Under the pieces are notes generated by a model that was not told the origin of the DNA, did not search any database, and saw only the letters and a program-made list of their open reading frames with translations. DNA of 64,000 nt. Source: Ascidia mentula (Eukaryota > Chordata > Ascidiacea > Phlebobranchia > Ascidiidae). The translations under genes and the position numbers were made by a program. The stretch's first letter is position 1; the number at the start of each line of letters is the position of its first letter. Positions 37,574 through 49,066 of the stretch are shown piece by piece. The stretch lies in NCBI GenBank assembly GCA_947561715.1, contig OX387197.1, positions 23,276,266 to 23,340,265 of the forward strand, in the 5' to 3' direction.

Positions 37574-38140
37574 ACAAGGCGAACTCAAAGAGCTCTGTGA
37601 CGTCATAATCAAAGTAAAAGACTGTGTTTTACGCCCATAGAAATGTACTAGCGACAGGGAACGACTATTTCCACAAAATGTTTACAACTGAGATATTTAT
37701 AGTCAGTAGATCGATATTTTCGTCTATATGGGTCCCTTAACCACGGCATGCGAGCCAATGTAATAATCCACTGCGCATTGCCCCAAACTTTTGAAATCTT
37801 AGACATGCAAATTTTCTCCAAAATCTGGCACTAAGACATCATCCAATTCGATTAGTTGTGGTTACTTTCGACAATATGTAAAAACTCCATTTTTCATCAC
37901 CCATTGATGACACAAAGAATCTTGAGTTTGTTATATCTTTGGTAAGAAATCGCACATAATGTATTTTATACACAACCTCTTTGTATTGACACCATTATGG
38001 TAAGAAATATGTTTTGTTGATGTCAGTTTTTCTGTAAACTTTACCTTAAGTGTGAAAAACTACCCCTTGTTTCGACCAGTCATGGTAACTTTCCTGGTTT
38101 TTATTATGTAATTCCAGATGAAAGACAAATATAAGAAGAC
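37574..38140 (+). pseudogene. BTB-Kelch pseudogene fragment, copy 2
   Basis: Only the BTB exon 2 remnant (37574-37692), intron 2 and about 22 bp of exon 3 (38118-38140, MKDKYKK) remain. Then the sequence jumps to WxxW flank DNA. It shares with copy 1 the same 2-nt loss (DCVLRP then TAG) and the same lost donor (GAG followed by ATATTT), so those lesions predate the A/B duplication. Confidence 0.8.
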
Positions 38141-38660
38141 CTGCGTTTACAAGTATAGTTTAGGAACAGTGTGTAGTGTAGTGTTTAAACCTTGTGAAAC
38201 TCACCTACGAAACTGCGCCACGACCTCACTACCCTCATTTCTAACGCACAGCTCAGACCACACAACTGACAACTTTTCTATTTCTTGCTGTTTTCGCATT
38301 AGCTGTTTAAACTCTCAGACAAACTTCACATTTGGCGGAGAGAGCGCACCAGCGACCACTAACGTTGAAGACAAAACAATTATTTCGGCCACTTGAAACC
38401 CTGTAAATCAAAATATTGATTAAGTTTTATCGGTTAACTGCGAGGTCTTAACAGGGGTAATTAAAGTTTTTAACAAAATCTACACAAACTTGTTTGAATT
38501 GATCAAGCCTTACTTTAAGTTGCCTGTAGTAATAAAAAACCTTGGCGCTTATAAATCAAAATAAACTTTGAATGGTTACACATAAACGTAAACGTTGGGT
38601 ATTGTTACAAGGTCTCCCGAAACATCAAAACGTTCTTGATGAAACAGTACAGAAATCGAT
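38141..38660. repeat. Third, partial copy of the WxxW upstream flank
   Basis: From CCTGCGTTTACAAGTATAG onward this matches the flanks at about 26,123 and 32,822, upstream of the two WxxW genes. It includes the unoccupied TTAA where the piggyBac-like element sits in unit B. The WxxW coding exons are absent here. Similarity fades near 38,660. Confidence 0.75.
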
Positions 38661-39718
38661 TTGATGAACGCAATAAAACCACAGAACCGAAAGTATATTT
38701 CCGAATTTTCGAGGGTAGGTAAGAACAAAAACACTTTTCAAATTATACAAGTCACGAAGTAACGGAGAATTTTAAGTCAATTTAATGAAAATCTGTGGTT
38801 TACATTTTAACCTTGAGGGGAATTGTGGGAAAATGGTGTACTTTTACTCTGTCTGCTGTTTCCATTATTTGTTTGCGCTGGAGCATGATTCCTTTGTTTG
38901 CGCGCCATGGGCTTGAACAAAAATACCCCGACACAAAGATAGGGCGTCAAACGGACGTTGGGCAACAACCTGTTTCAAATAAGTCAATGCTTCAATAAAG
39001 GAGCAAACGGAAAATCCCCTGGTTGGAAACAACATTCAGCATCGATGGCGTTAACGTTAGTCGGTTGTGCCGACACTAAAAGTTGCGTCGTTGTCAATAG
39101 ATTTTGTTTGTTGAACACCGTAAGCTAGTTGCCATGAGGTAGCAGCCTCCATACGGCAAAGTATTATTCGTGGCTTTTGTAAGTGTTCATCGTGTTTCGT
39201 TTTGTGAAAAATATCTACTGTATGTCATGCTATATCACGTTGCATTTAAACTATGATGGCAAATCATGCTTGTACGTGCAGGATTGTAACATCGCTAATA
39301 ATTAACTGGTGGTAACTGGTTTGTAATGGCACCGGCGTATAAGTACATATATCTGCTGAACAACAGTGGCAAAAGAACGATTTTGTCTCTACGCTGTCAG
39401 TTTATGTTTGAACTTACAGTCAGTCATTACTTTAGCCGCGTGCCCTTGTGTTGGAAAAGTTTTTTGCGACTATAGGTAAAGTTGTGTGATCGTGTTACTT
39501 GAAAACTTGTCGTTTATTGGCACGGAGAACAAAGCGCATAACAGGGAGGTATAGAGGTAGCCAGAAATGCAACATGTGTGTGGATCACAGCATATATGAC
39601 GTTTTTAAGTGATTTAATTTTCATAACTTTTTTGCGTACATTTAACAGCACCAGCACTCCGATTTATTCAGGCGGCGGTTGTTTAATAGTCCTATTCTGT
39701 ACATGCCCACTCTTTACT
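38661..39718. other. Upstream region of the intact BTB-Kelch gene (first copy)
   Basis: Unique sequence between the end of the WxxW flank copy and the ATG at 39,719. It should contain the promoter; no clear TATA box or other defined site was identified. Confidence 0.4.
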
Positions 39719-42700
39719 ATGAACATATCAAGGGTTCTAAAAGTGGGCGAACATACGAACACCATTCTGACCAATTTGGGGACGTAAGTATTTAATCACT
39801 TTATAGCACACAGCTTTGCAACAAACTTGAATTTACCTCTGAACATGCTTAAATTTACTGACGTCAACATGCTTCCCTTGCTATATACATCTGCCCCAAT
39901 GTCAACATTAACGTCGTTCTGTAGGGTCTGTTTCAAACTTTCTATAAAGCTACAGCACTTTTGTTGCAGACAACGCGAACTCAAAGAACTCTGTGACGTC
40001 ATAATCAAAGTGAAAGACTGTGTGTTCTACGCCCACAGAAATGTACTGGCTGCCGGAAGCGACCATTTTCACAGAATATTTACAACAGAGGTATGAGTCT
40101 GTAGACCGACATTCTAGTCTAGCTATCACCAAAGTACGACCCGCGAGTTAATTTAACAGGCTAGATTAGAAATCTTCCAATGTGATTAGTTGTGGTTACT
40201 TTCAACAATACGTAAAACCTCCATTTTCCATCATTCATTGATGACACAATGAATCCTCAGTTTTTTATATCTTCAGTAAGAAATCGCTCATATAATGTAT
40301 TTTATACACAACCACTATTGACACCATTATGGTAAGAAATATGTTTTGTTGATGTCAGTTTTTCTGTAAACTTATAATTGTATTGGATCAGCATTCAACC
40401 CGAAAACATTAGTCCCACTCAAAAATCTGTCCTGATGTATTAAATAACTACCTCTTGTTTCGACCAGTTATGGTACCTTTTCAAGTTTCAAAAAATAATT
40501 CCAGATTAAAGAGAAATATCAGAGAACAGTTACCATAGGTGACGTCACACCTGGTGCTGTTAAGAAGGTTTTTGATTTCTTGTACAGCGGCGAAATCGAA
40601 GTGAGCACCAATAATGTAACGGACGTTGTGCACGCCGCTTCTGTCATGCAAGTACCAGGTAAATGTTCGGACGTTTTACGACTGCCCGCTACCCTACTAT
40701 ACCTCCATTCCGCAAAATTCCAACGAAATGCAATACTATGTGTATACATGATGTAGGCTATAATGATGGAAAAATATATAAAACCGAAACTACACTTTCA
40801 CGGCCTGCTCAACTATTTCATTCTTAGTTTTCTTATTGTTAGTATTTTTTTATATTTAAGTAATTTTCTGCCTACTATTTTTATTACACACTTGCTTTGT
40901 CGCCATCAAACTTTGCGACTCATATTATGGAATGCACATTTTGCCATAAATATTGTGAGCTGTTTTAATCTTTGCGAATATCAAAGGTATGTGCAAGTGT
41001 ATAAAACCAATTAAAGTAACGAAAACAAACCCGAGGTAACATATATTTTGTTGTTTAACGATTTACACAATGTGTTGACTTGGTGCAGACTTGTTGGATG
41101 CAATCAACGAATTTCTTACGGAAGTGGTGAATCCCCTTAACTGTTTGGATTTTCGAGAAATCGGGCGATTTTACTCTTTGGATAAACTCACCAACGTTTC
41201 TCACCGCTGTATTCTGGACAATTTTGAGAAGGTTTCGAAACAAGCAGAGTTCGCTAAACTTTCGTTGGTTTACCTCGAAGAAATCTTGGCATCTGATGAC
41301 TTGATCGTAAGTAGTAGCAATCAGTCCAATACATATATTTACAAAGCAAGTACAGACTCTAGCACTTTGCCACCTCCTGATTTGTTAATTCCCTTCGTAT
41401 GTAGTAGCACTTCGCAATTTATCTTTCAAAACACTCAATTTAAAATAATGCAGAAAATATTTTTTTGCTCTATAGGTGGCATCTGAGAGCATCGTATTTG
41501 AAGCGTTGATGATATGGACGAGACAATTAATGGATGAGCGAAAGCATTTGTTTCCGCGGCTTTTCAAAAACATACGACTTCAAAAGATGTCATCCGAATA
41601 TCTTTCAGCTGAAGTATCGAAGGAGGTAATAAGGCATTTAAAGTCCAACTGCCAATATGCCTTGACAAACTGCAAACCTATTATGAGATGGTTATGCGTT
41701 TTGATGGCTTTTACGTGCTTCGGCAGCAAAAAAAATCCAAACATATTTTAAATTTTGGTCAAACGTACCACGATTTTTGCCTTATTTTTTAAAACATTGT
41801 TCAAGTTTTTCATTAATCGCGGAATTTAAATCCACAGCCTTTGGTTCGCGAATTCCACGTATGTCGCGATATCGTAGATGAAGCGTTTCGATTTCATTTG
41901 AGTCTCAACAGAAGGAATGACCAACGGGCGAGAAAAGGACAACGGACAGGTAAAACCGTTTACTACTGCAATATCAACAATTTTCTTGCGACAAAACCAG
42001 TTGCAGTCACAAAAATACAAAATTCGAATTCGTTTCATCATCTTTTCTCAGATATTCACTCAGTGGCACTTTTCAGCAATTCAAATTACCTTCATATCTT
42101 CAACACCGAATCAAAGCAATGGTCGTATATCAATGTAAGGTTTTATAGTATACTTGGGTAATGATGTTTTGACATTGAAATAACTATAGAATTAAGCACC
42201 TTATGTACACTTACTTTTTCACGCTTACATACGACATTTAGGGCAAAATAAGGCCTTGAAGCAGCTTGTGTAGCGAAGTTACTATAATTGATGTGTCTGA
42301 TGAGATTCCAATTAGACCGAAATATAATACAGGGTCGATTTTCCGCTTGGAACGATTTTTACCCTGTACGGTTTTTCTGTCGTTTTCGTACATTCCCGAT
42401 TCTGCAGCATCAAAACATGGTTGCACCATCCGGAAGCATCGTCACCTTCTATGAGGATGAGATTTACATTTTTCCTGCGGACAACAGCAACTCATTTCAC
42501 GTTTATGCCAATGGGAATTGGAGGAATGAAACCGCGATTCCAAGCAGACGAGATTACGCCGAGGCCGCTGTCGTCGAAGGTGAATTGCTTTGGGTTTGAA
42601 AACTTGCAGAATGCTTGATTTATGTACTTAAAGTTGTATCAAGCAAACAGTTCATGTCTCTACAGGGAATTTGTACCTGATCGGCGGGATCGACATGAAT

Positions 42701-44284
42701 CAGAATGCGATTCATAACGACGTTCTTGTTTATGATTTTAACAACAAATCTTGGACATATGTTTGCAACCTGCAGACCGGGAGGTTTGCGATGGGTGTTG
42801 TTGTGTACAGAAGTAAGTTGTTACGTTAAACCTGCATTTGGCGCCAACACTTATTTTTGCACTGTTCTGCTTCTCAAGCTTTCATCTTAGCTCGTCTTTG
42901 TTGCGCGCCGTAATCCATCACCGTAAAAAATAAAGTCCACCAATGAGACAAAAACGTACTGCAATTTTTGCTTCCAAATGTTTGTGGCCTATCCACGTCC
43001 ATAAAAACAGTCACATAACGGATTGTATGGCTACGAATTCTATTAAGTTAACGTTTCAATTTCTACATTGTTCTGTAGATGAGATATACAATTTAGGAGG
43101 GTATACTGATGTTGGAAAGACCACAGGTACAATTATTTCTCTTTCTTCTTCTTCTATTGTGACACTGCTCCTAACGCACTTTGTTTCCAGCCTCCTGCGC
43201 GGTTGAAACTTTGGACACGGAGTCAAAAATTTTGACCCCTAAGTCGAACATGAACACAGAACGGGCGATGTTTGGAACCGTGTTGTTTGGAGACAGAATC
43301 TACGCCTTTGGTATGAAAACAAAGCAGCAAGCAATGTTTTTAGTCCATTTGAGGATCTCCACAAATTAATGTAGCCAAAGCGAACGTTACGCTTGGTTAA
43401 AAACACAATTTTAGGGATAAATTGTCCCATAGTGATAGAGCGTGCTGGTCCCAATGAACCACGTTAAAGCAACCACATGTGAAAAATCTTGTGTTAATAA
43501 AAACACGCATTTAATTTCGAAAACGATCTAAATTTTCTGATAGTAAAATTGGGGTGAAATCGAACGATTTGAACATTGTTATTGCAACCAGCATGGTTAA
43601 ACCACTGTGGTTCACTGCATTTAAGAAGTCATTTATACATATGATTGAGATAAATTATCCCCAAAATATCTTTAATTTAGCGTATAATGTTCACTTTGGC
43701 CATATAAGCTTGTCGAGATATACCAGTTGACCTAATGTAACGGGAAATTCCACCAATGCAACAACATTTTAACCATGGTTCATTGTTCATTGACTTTTTC
43801 GTTCCTGTTTATCAAGCCCACAACAATTTTTATGCTTTCGTCGCAGGTGGAATTGGCAACAACGGGACTGTATTAACTTCTGTTGAATTTATGGATATCG
43901 AGGAGAGTGTTTGGACAAACTTCACCACAGACATTCCTGTGGAGCTTGGAGCCAATTCGGCTTGCTGTGTGGGGAATCGCGTTGTTTTGCTTGGAAAGTA
44001 AGCAGATGTTGTATCCCGCATACGTTTATTTGCCATACCGGGATTCGAACCCAGGTTATCATGTGCACAAACCTTGATATAAAAAACGTGGCAGTTTGCA
44101 CGTTTCAGCGGGTGAAGTACGGTTCGAACCACTAATCTTTAGACTATGCCAACAAATTTACAGAGAAAACGTGCTGCTGAGTTTCGACACATGCACTTCG
44201 ACGTGGAGAACAGAAAGTCAAGTCCTCCCATCAGTGCAAGGAGCTAAACTTGTTCCGTTGCCATGTAATGATGAGGAAAGATAA
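39719..44284 (+). CDS. BTB-Kelch (KLHL-type) protein, intact copy 3
   Basis: Predicted substrate adaptor of Cullin-3 ubiquitin ligases. Thirteen exons: 39719-39783, 39970-40090, 40505-40658, 41089-41306, 41476-41625, 41838-41949, 42052-42134, 42408-42579, 42666-42812, 43079-43126, 43191-43310, 43847-43997, 44164-44284. They sum to 1,662 nt (553 residues). BTB: LCDVIIKVKDCVFYAHRNVL to VVHAASVMQVPG. BACK: NPLNCLDFREIGRFYS to EFHVCRDIVDEAFRFH. Kelch repeats from SVALFSNSNYLHIFN to the C-terminal PSVQGAKLVPLPCNDEER. Start chosen because the same 65-nt first exon is conserved at 59,053. Exon 9 starts later than in the 59,053 paralogue (about 16 residues shorter), and the Kelch Trp of exon 11 is Leu. 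Human orthologue not assignable. Confidence 0.85.
44020..44150 (-). repeat. tRNA-like (SINE-type) sequence in BTB-Kelch intron 12
   Basis: On the minus strand two B-box-like motifs occur: GGTTCGAATCCCGG (near 44,040) and GTGGTTCGAACCG (near 44,113), each in a tRNA 3'-half context. No complete cloverleaf with a paired acceptor stem was found. This suggests a decayed tRNA-derived SINE or paired tRNA relics. Confidence 0.45.
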
Positions 44285-45891
44285 AGAACAATTTTTACTG
44301 GCAGTTGATAAATGTGCGTGCAGGGTGTAGCGTTGCAACAAACAACCTTGTGGTGACAAATATTGATTTTTCAAAACATCAGGTTTTAGCGAATATTTTT
44401 GATGCGCTACAACTCTTGTGGACTGCATGTTATATGATTTATGGTCAAAGATATGAGCAAAAAACAAGCCATACCATATATATTATGACCAGTAGTCAAT
44501 ATGTAGCAAACTATACGTTGAACGTCCTTCTAAAGTTGTGTTTTTAGCGTTTGATTCTCTTTTATGTATCAGCTTACGTGCCATCAATTTTCTAACCTCA
44601 AAATTTTTGAAAAAGCAACCTCGTGAAGACGCTGCTATGTAACCCAAAAAAAAGTAACCCTGCTGAACAATTTGTGAATTGTTGACATGGTTTAAATTGA
44701 ACTTAGTTAGCATTGGATTTTAAAGGCTAAGAACTTGTGTCAACACATTCAACGTATCTAGTTAATCAAGTAGTCGAAGTAAATGCACAAAGTTTTTCGA
44801 CTAACTTGGCCGCATTACAGGGCAGCGAATGACAAAATTAAATTCAACGCACAAAAAACATAATTTCATTGCATTCTCACTTGGTGTAATTTGACTTTTT
44901 TGATGGCAATTATCACAGGTCCACACTGCAGCCACTCAAACATAGAATGAAAAAACCAACAATGCACGTTGAATCCTTTTCAAGTGAATCTATTACGTCA
45001 CAAGCTTAATTACTGTTCAAGCGTCAACAAAACATACACGTATGTCGTATGTACAAGATATAAAGGCGATGTATATCATTCCTCCCGCACAATTTAGTTC
45101 TACAGCGGAGAATAAAAATCGGGTCGCCTTCGCTCGCGTGTAGGATAACGTCCAGCGCGGTTGTGTTGTTGGGCGTCCTCACTGTAGGACACGTTTCTGC
45201 GTGGTCCTGACCAGCATTATCACTTTTATCGCTGGAAATCTCCGGCAATCGTGGTTGACGTGTCTTTTCCACACACCTCTGTGCACGAAGCGTTCTGCTT
45301 CTCCGTTTGAAGCTGGGTGAAATACGTGCGATGTGACATGACGAATATCCAGTCAAGCTGGTATCACGATCCGACTTTGAAGCAACGTCCAAAGAATTTT
45401 CGGATTACGTTGAACTACATACGTTATATCTGCTTTTGATATCGAGTAATTACGACAATGTGTCAACACATTAACATATTCACACGAAAGTTTAAATTTC
45501 TGAAAACAATCAACGTCATGAAGAGGCTTGCATTCTCACGTGGTGTAATTTGCGTAAAGCATTGTGCCTTGGCAAAACTTTCTGGACTCCACGGTTGATT
45601 ACGCAGAAAAGAAAAAGTGCTCTGTGTGTTGAATTTTGATGTCTGGACTTTGGTGCATGAACGAGAAGGCTAAAAGTTGTTTATTAACTAGACCGGGCAG
45701 TTGAGCAAAGCAAAAGCCTACCGAACTGTCTCTGATAAGAGTTGTCACAAACTAGATCAATCGTTTAGTAATAAGCTCTTTTTTGGCATTTTGGCAATAT
45801 TTTAGTGTTAGTGAAGTATTTATACCAACCCAATATATTTCAAAACAAAGGCCTAATTTTTCTTGAGTGTTATACTGAAGCCTATTACATA
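44285..45891. other. Intergenic region before sulfotransferase gene 1
   Basis: Contains a short stretch (about 45,440-45,630) similar to 48,535-48,790, so the sulfotransferase duplication carried upstream DNA with it. A minus-strand frame of 122 codons (45024-45392, start MDVASKSDRDTSLTG) is open but has no recognised domain, splice support or paralogue. Confidence 0.45.
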
Positions 45892-48123
45892 ATGTCTTTA
45901 CGCAAATTACCACCTTTTATAAGAGATGCTTACATGCTTTTACCCGAAAACAAGCGACCAGATCCAAAAGAATTTATCCAGTATATGAGGGATGTGTTCA
46001 AGGAACCTATCCAAGTTTCAGAATGGAAAGGTTACCGGATGTTTCCTGCTTTTGAAGCCGAAACAGCCCAATATTGTTATGATCATTTTGTCCCACACAG
46101 TGGAGATGTGATCGTTGCAACATATGGGCGCACGGGTAAGTACAGCTTGGTAATGAATATAGAGAGCAATCAACATTTCGTAACATAAATTTTACATTTT
46201 AATAACAGTTGCCAAATGCATCTTTTCTCAAAACATTTATTTTGTTACAAACGCTGGAAATATATAACGTCTAATTTTCTAATTTAGGGACCCATTGGCT
46301 TCAGGAGATTCTGCGTGGGATCTTTTTCTGCAAAGACCCAGAGCAACTAAAATCAAACCAACGCCTGAGTGTGTTTTTCACGCGTCTGGAAACTGGTCCA
46401 GGTAGCACAGAAACATATGCAATTATTGCAATCTACCCTTTTGCTAATTTAAGCAGAAATGCGAACATTTTGACTGGAGTCAAGAAGAATGTATCGCACG
46501 GAAAAGTAACAGAACAGAAACTCTATTAATGTTTTCCGCAAATATTTGCTTGATTGCTGTGTCATTTAGTGTGTTAAACAACCAAAAAAAAGTTCATACC
46601 AAACTAAAGCCTTGCACTACTTTTACTTAGTGTCCAAATATAAGGTGCTGGAAAACCTCAACGTGAAAAGAAGGTGTCTGTCCACCCATTTACCAGCGGA
46701 ACTGTTCAATTTTGAAAAATTCAAAAAATATGGAGCAAAGGTAACAGGCTACTGTTTTTGGATAAGATAAATACAATAAAAGGCTTTGCAGCCAATTCCC
46801 TCTTACAAAAGTTGAAAACTCTAAGTAAATAAGAAGCTGACAAAGTTTGATGTGTTCAGGTTTTCTACGTGATTCGCAACCCCAAAGATCAGGCGGTGTC
46901 ATGGTGTAAGTTTATCTTATCACAAGAATACATCGGCAATTACCCACTAAACGAACGATATCCCAAAGACGAAAAGCTTTTCTACGATTCTTATATATCA
47001 GGTATGATGAAACCGATAAAGAAATTTACAGAAGTTTTCGTCGCGCGCTGTTTCAATATCGTCGGCGCTACCACTGGCACCACTACATGTACGTCCATTA
47101 AAAGAAGTATATAAGAAAGCTGCGCTATTAGTAACAATGCTGTAATCTTCCAGGAAATCTTTTCAACCTATACCGATATGCATGAAGGTTGGTAGATGCG
47201 AACTAATCATACATCGTGTTTAGGTGAACAACACACGTTTGCAAAACCAGGCGAGGGTTATTTGGAACATGTGCGAGATTGGTATCGACACAAAGACGAC
47301 CCAAATGTTATGATTCTGATGTACGAAGATATTAAACAGGTAAAAAACAATACTAATCGACTGGCCTGTACTTCACCTAACGATGGATAAATGTAAGACA
47401 ATTGACAAACATTTGCTTTTATGACTTTCTTAACAGGGCTATCGGTTGCTTCGTTACATCAAAAAATTCCTTTGTTTTTCTTCCTGCAGGACCTGGCAGA
47501 AAATATACAAAATATTGCCAACTTTTTAGGAGTTAATTTAGCCGATGAAGACTTGGTGAGGATTGTGGACAACGTGTCGTTTCCGTCCATGAAGAACAAC
47601 ACTAACTTTGGAGACAGACAAATGTCATCGAACATTTTTCGTAAAGGTCATAAATTTATATAATATTGTAATGTTTATTGCAATAAAGATTCAAAATAAT
47701 ATTCGTTTGGAGGGTTCTTATGATAATAAAAATTAAAGGGTACTTTTGTATAAATCATATGTAGACCTACCTACCCTGGGAGTTTCAGTATAATCAATAC
47801 GTTTCATGTATTTCTCTGTTCAATTGTAGGAGAAGTTGGAACGTGGGTGGATCACCTAAGTAAAGAACAGTCGGATTTGATTGACAGGAAGGTGGAAAAA
47901 GTATTAGGAGATACTGACGTAAAGTTCATCTACAGTATCAACTCGAAATGGTATATGGTTACCGAATTATGTATTGCGGAATATCGATTAACTACAAAGG
48001 CTTAAAATATAACTTTATCTATAATCATGCGCAATGTATGTATGTGTTTGTAAGTTACGTAGACACAAATTTTTTTTTATTTTTTTTTACAGTAAACAGG
48101 AAGAACGGAAATCCAAGTTATGA
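45892..48123 (+). CDS. Cytosolic-type sulfotransferase, gene 1
   Basis: Transfers sulfonate from PAPS to a small hydroxyl or amine acceptor, in the cytosol (SULT family). Eight exons: 45892-46135, 46288-46401, 46631-46740, 46860-47001, 47224-47339, 47490-47646, 47830-47950, 48093-48123; 1,035 nt, 344 residues. Seen: 5'-PSB loop ATYGRTGTHWLQEI (canonical YPKSGTTW), catalytic His in LSTHLPAELF, 3'-PSB VIRNPKDQAVSWCKF, and RKGEVGTWVDHL. The canonical Lys of the PSB loop is Arg. The last 31-nt exon is supported by the identical layout in gene 2; reading through exon 7 would instead end at a TAA near 48,005. Start MSLRKLPPFI is shared in position with genes 2 and 3. Substrate unknown. Confidence 0.88.
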
Positions 48124-49066
48124 AGTCAACAAATCGGTGTTAAAAAAAGATGCAAAACCGATTATAATTATGTAAATTATTTATTTTCATCGATGTTTCT
48201 CGTGCTATATTGAAATTTTGTCCACTAACATTACGCCCAATACCGATGGTATTTTTGTTCAGCATCGAAGTGTCCACAAACATTACTTCTGATCGAGAAA
48301 TTGCCATATCAAGATTATATTTCTTTAACGTTTCCATGGAAAATACAAAAATAAAGTCACGAGAGGTTATGTTTCTATTGTTCTGATGCGTAAATATATA
48401 ATTGAACCATTCGGTGATTTTAAGGTGAATGCTGTGACACAAAATGTCAAAGCTTATATTGACGATCATCCGCCTTTGAGCCACGCCCAAAGAATTTTTG
48501 GATCACTGCAATCACAAACGCTGGATCAGCTTTTGAGACCGAGCAATTACGACAATGTGTCAACGCATTAAACTTATTCAGGAAGTTGAAGGTCAAAGCA
48601 AACGCACGATGTTTTTGGTAAAATTTTGCCACATTTTTTAAACAAGTACTCTGAAAACGCAATTCAACGCACCAAAACTTTGTCGCGATTAAGGTGTGAA
48701 GTAAACGTATTTTGTGTAATCAATGCGACGTCACGAATCGTTCAGGATGTTTTTTACGGTTGATTGCACAGAAAGAAAAAAAGTTTTTGCTGTCGGCAAT
48801 GCTGCGTGACAAAGGAACAGGCAAAACAAACATGTCCTTTAGCTGCCAAAGTTTGACTTGACCGTGCAAACAGTTGGTTATTATACTTAGCCGTTGTACC
48901 AAGCACTAGCTTGCTGCACAGCTATATCTTATTGCTAGTAGGCTTCATTATTCATATCATAGTTTGCTAATAACTTTTAAAACCCTTTTCGCCGGAAGTG
49001 CTTTGATTCAGTTTGTTTTGCAGCTAATTGTGATCTTACTTAAGTGTTACTCAAGTCTATTACATA
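48124..49066. other. Intergenic region between sulfotransferase genes 1 and 2
   Basis: The part from about 48,535 resembles the upstream flank of gene 1 (for example GCAATTACGACAATGTGTCA and ACGGTTGATT). It should hold the 3' end of gene 1 and the promoter of gene 2. Nothing else is recognised. Confidence 0.5.

Larger units (their letters stand above)
30963..38140. repeat. Tandem segmental duplication, unit B
   Basis: Second copy of the 24,230 unit, interrupted by a 2.4-kb piggyBac-like element (32995-35394). It also lacks about 170 bp present near 28,010-28,180 of unit A. It ends abruptly inside a BTB-Kelch exon 3 remnant (from 38,118), where it joins a third copy of the WxxW upstream flank. 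Confidence 0.8.
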
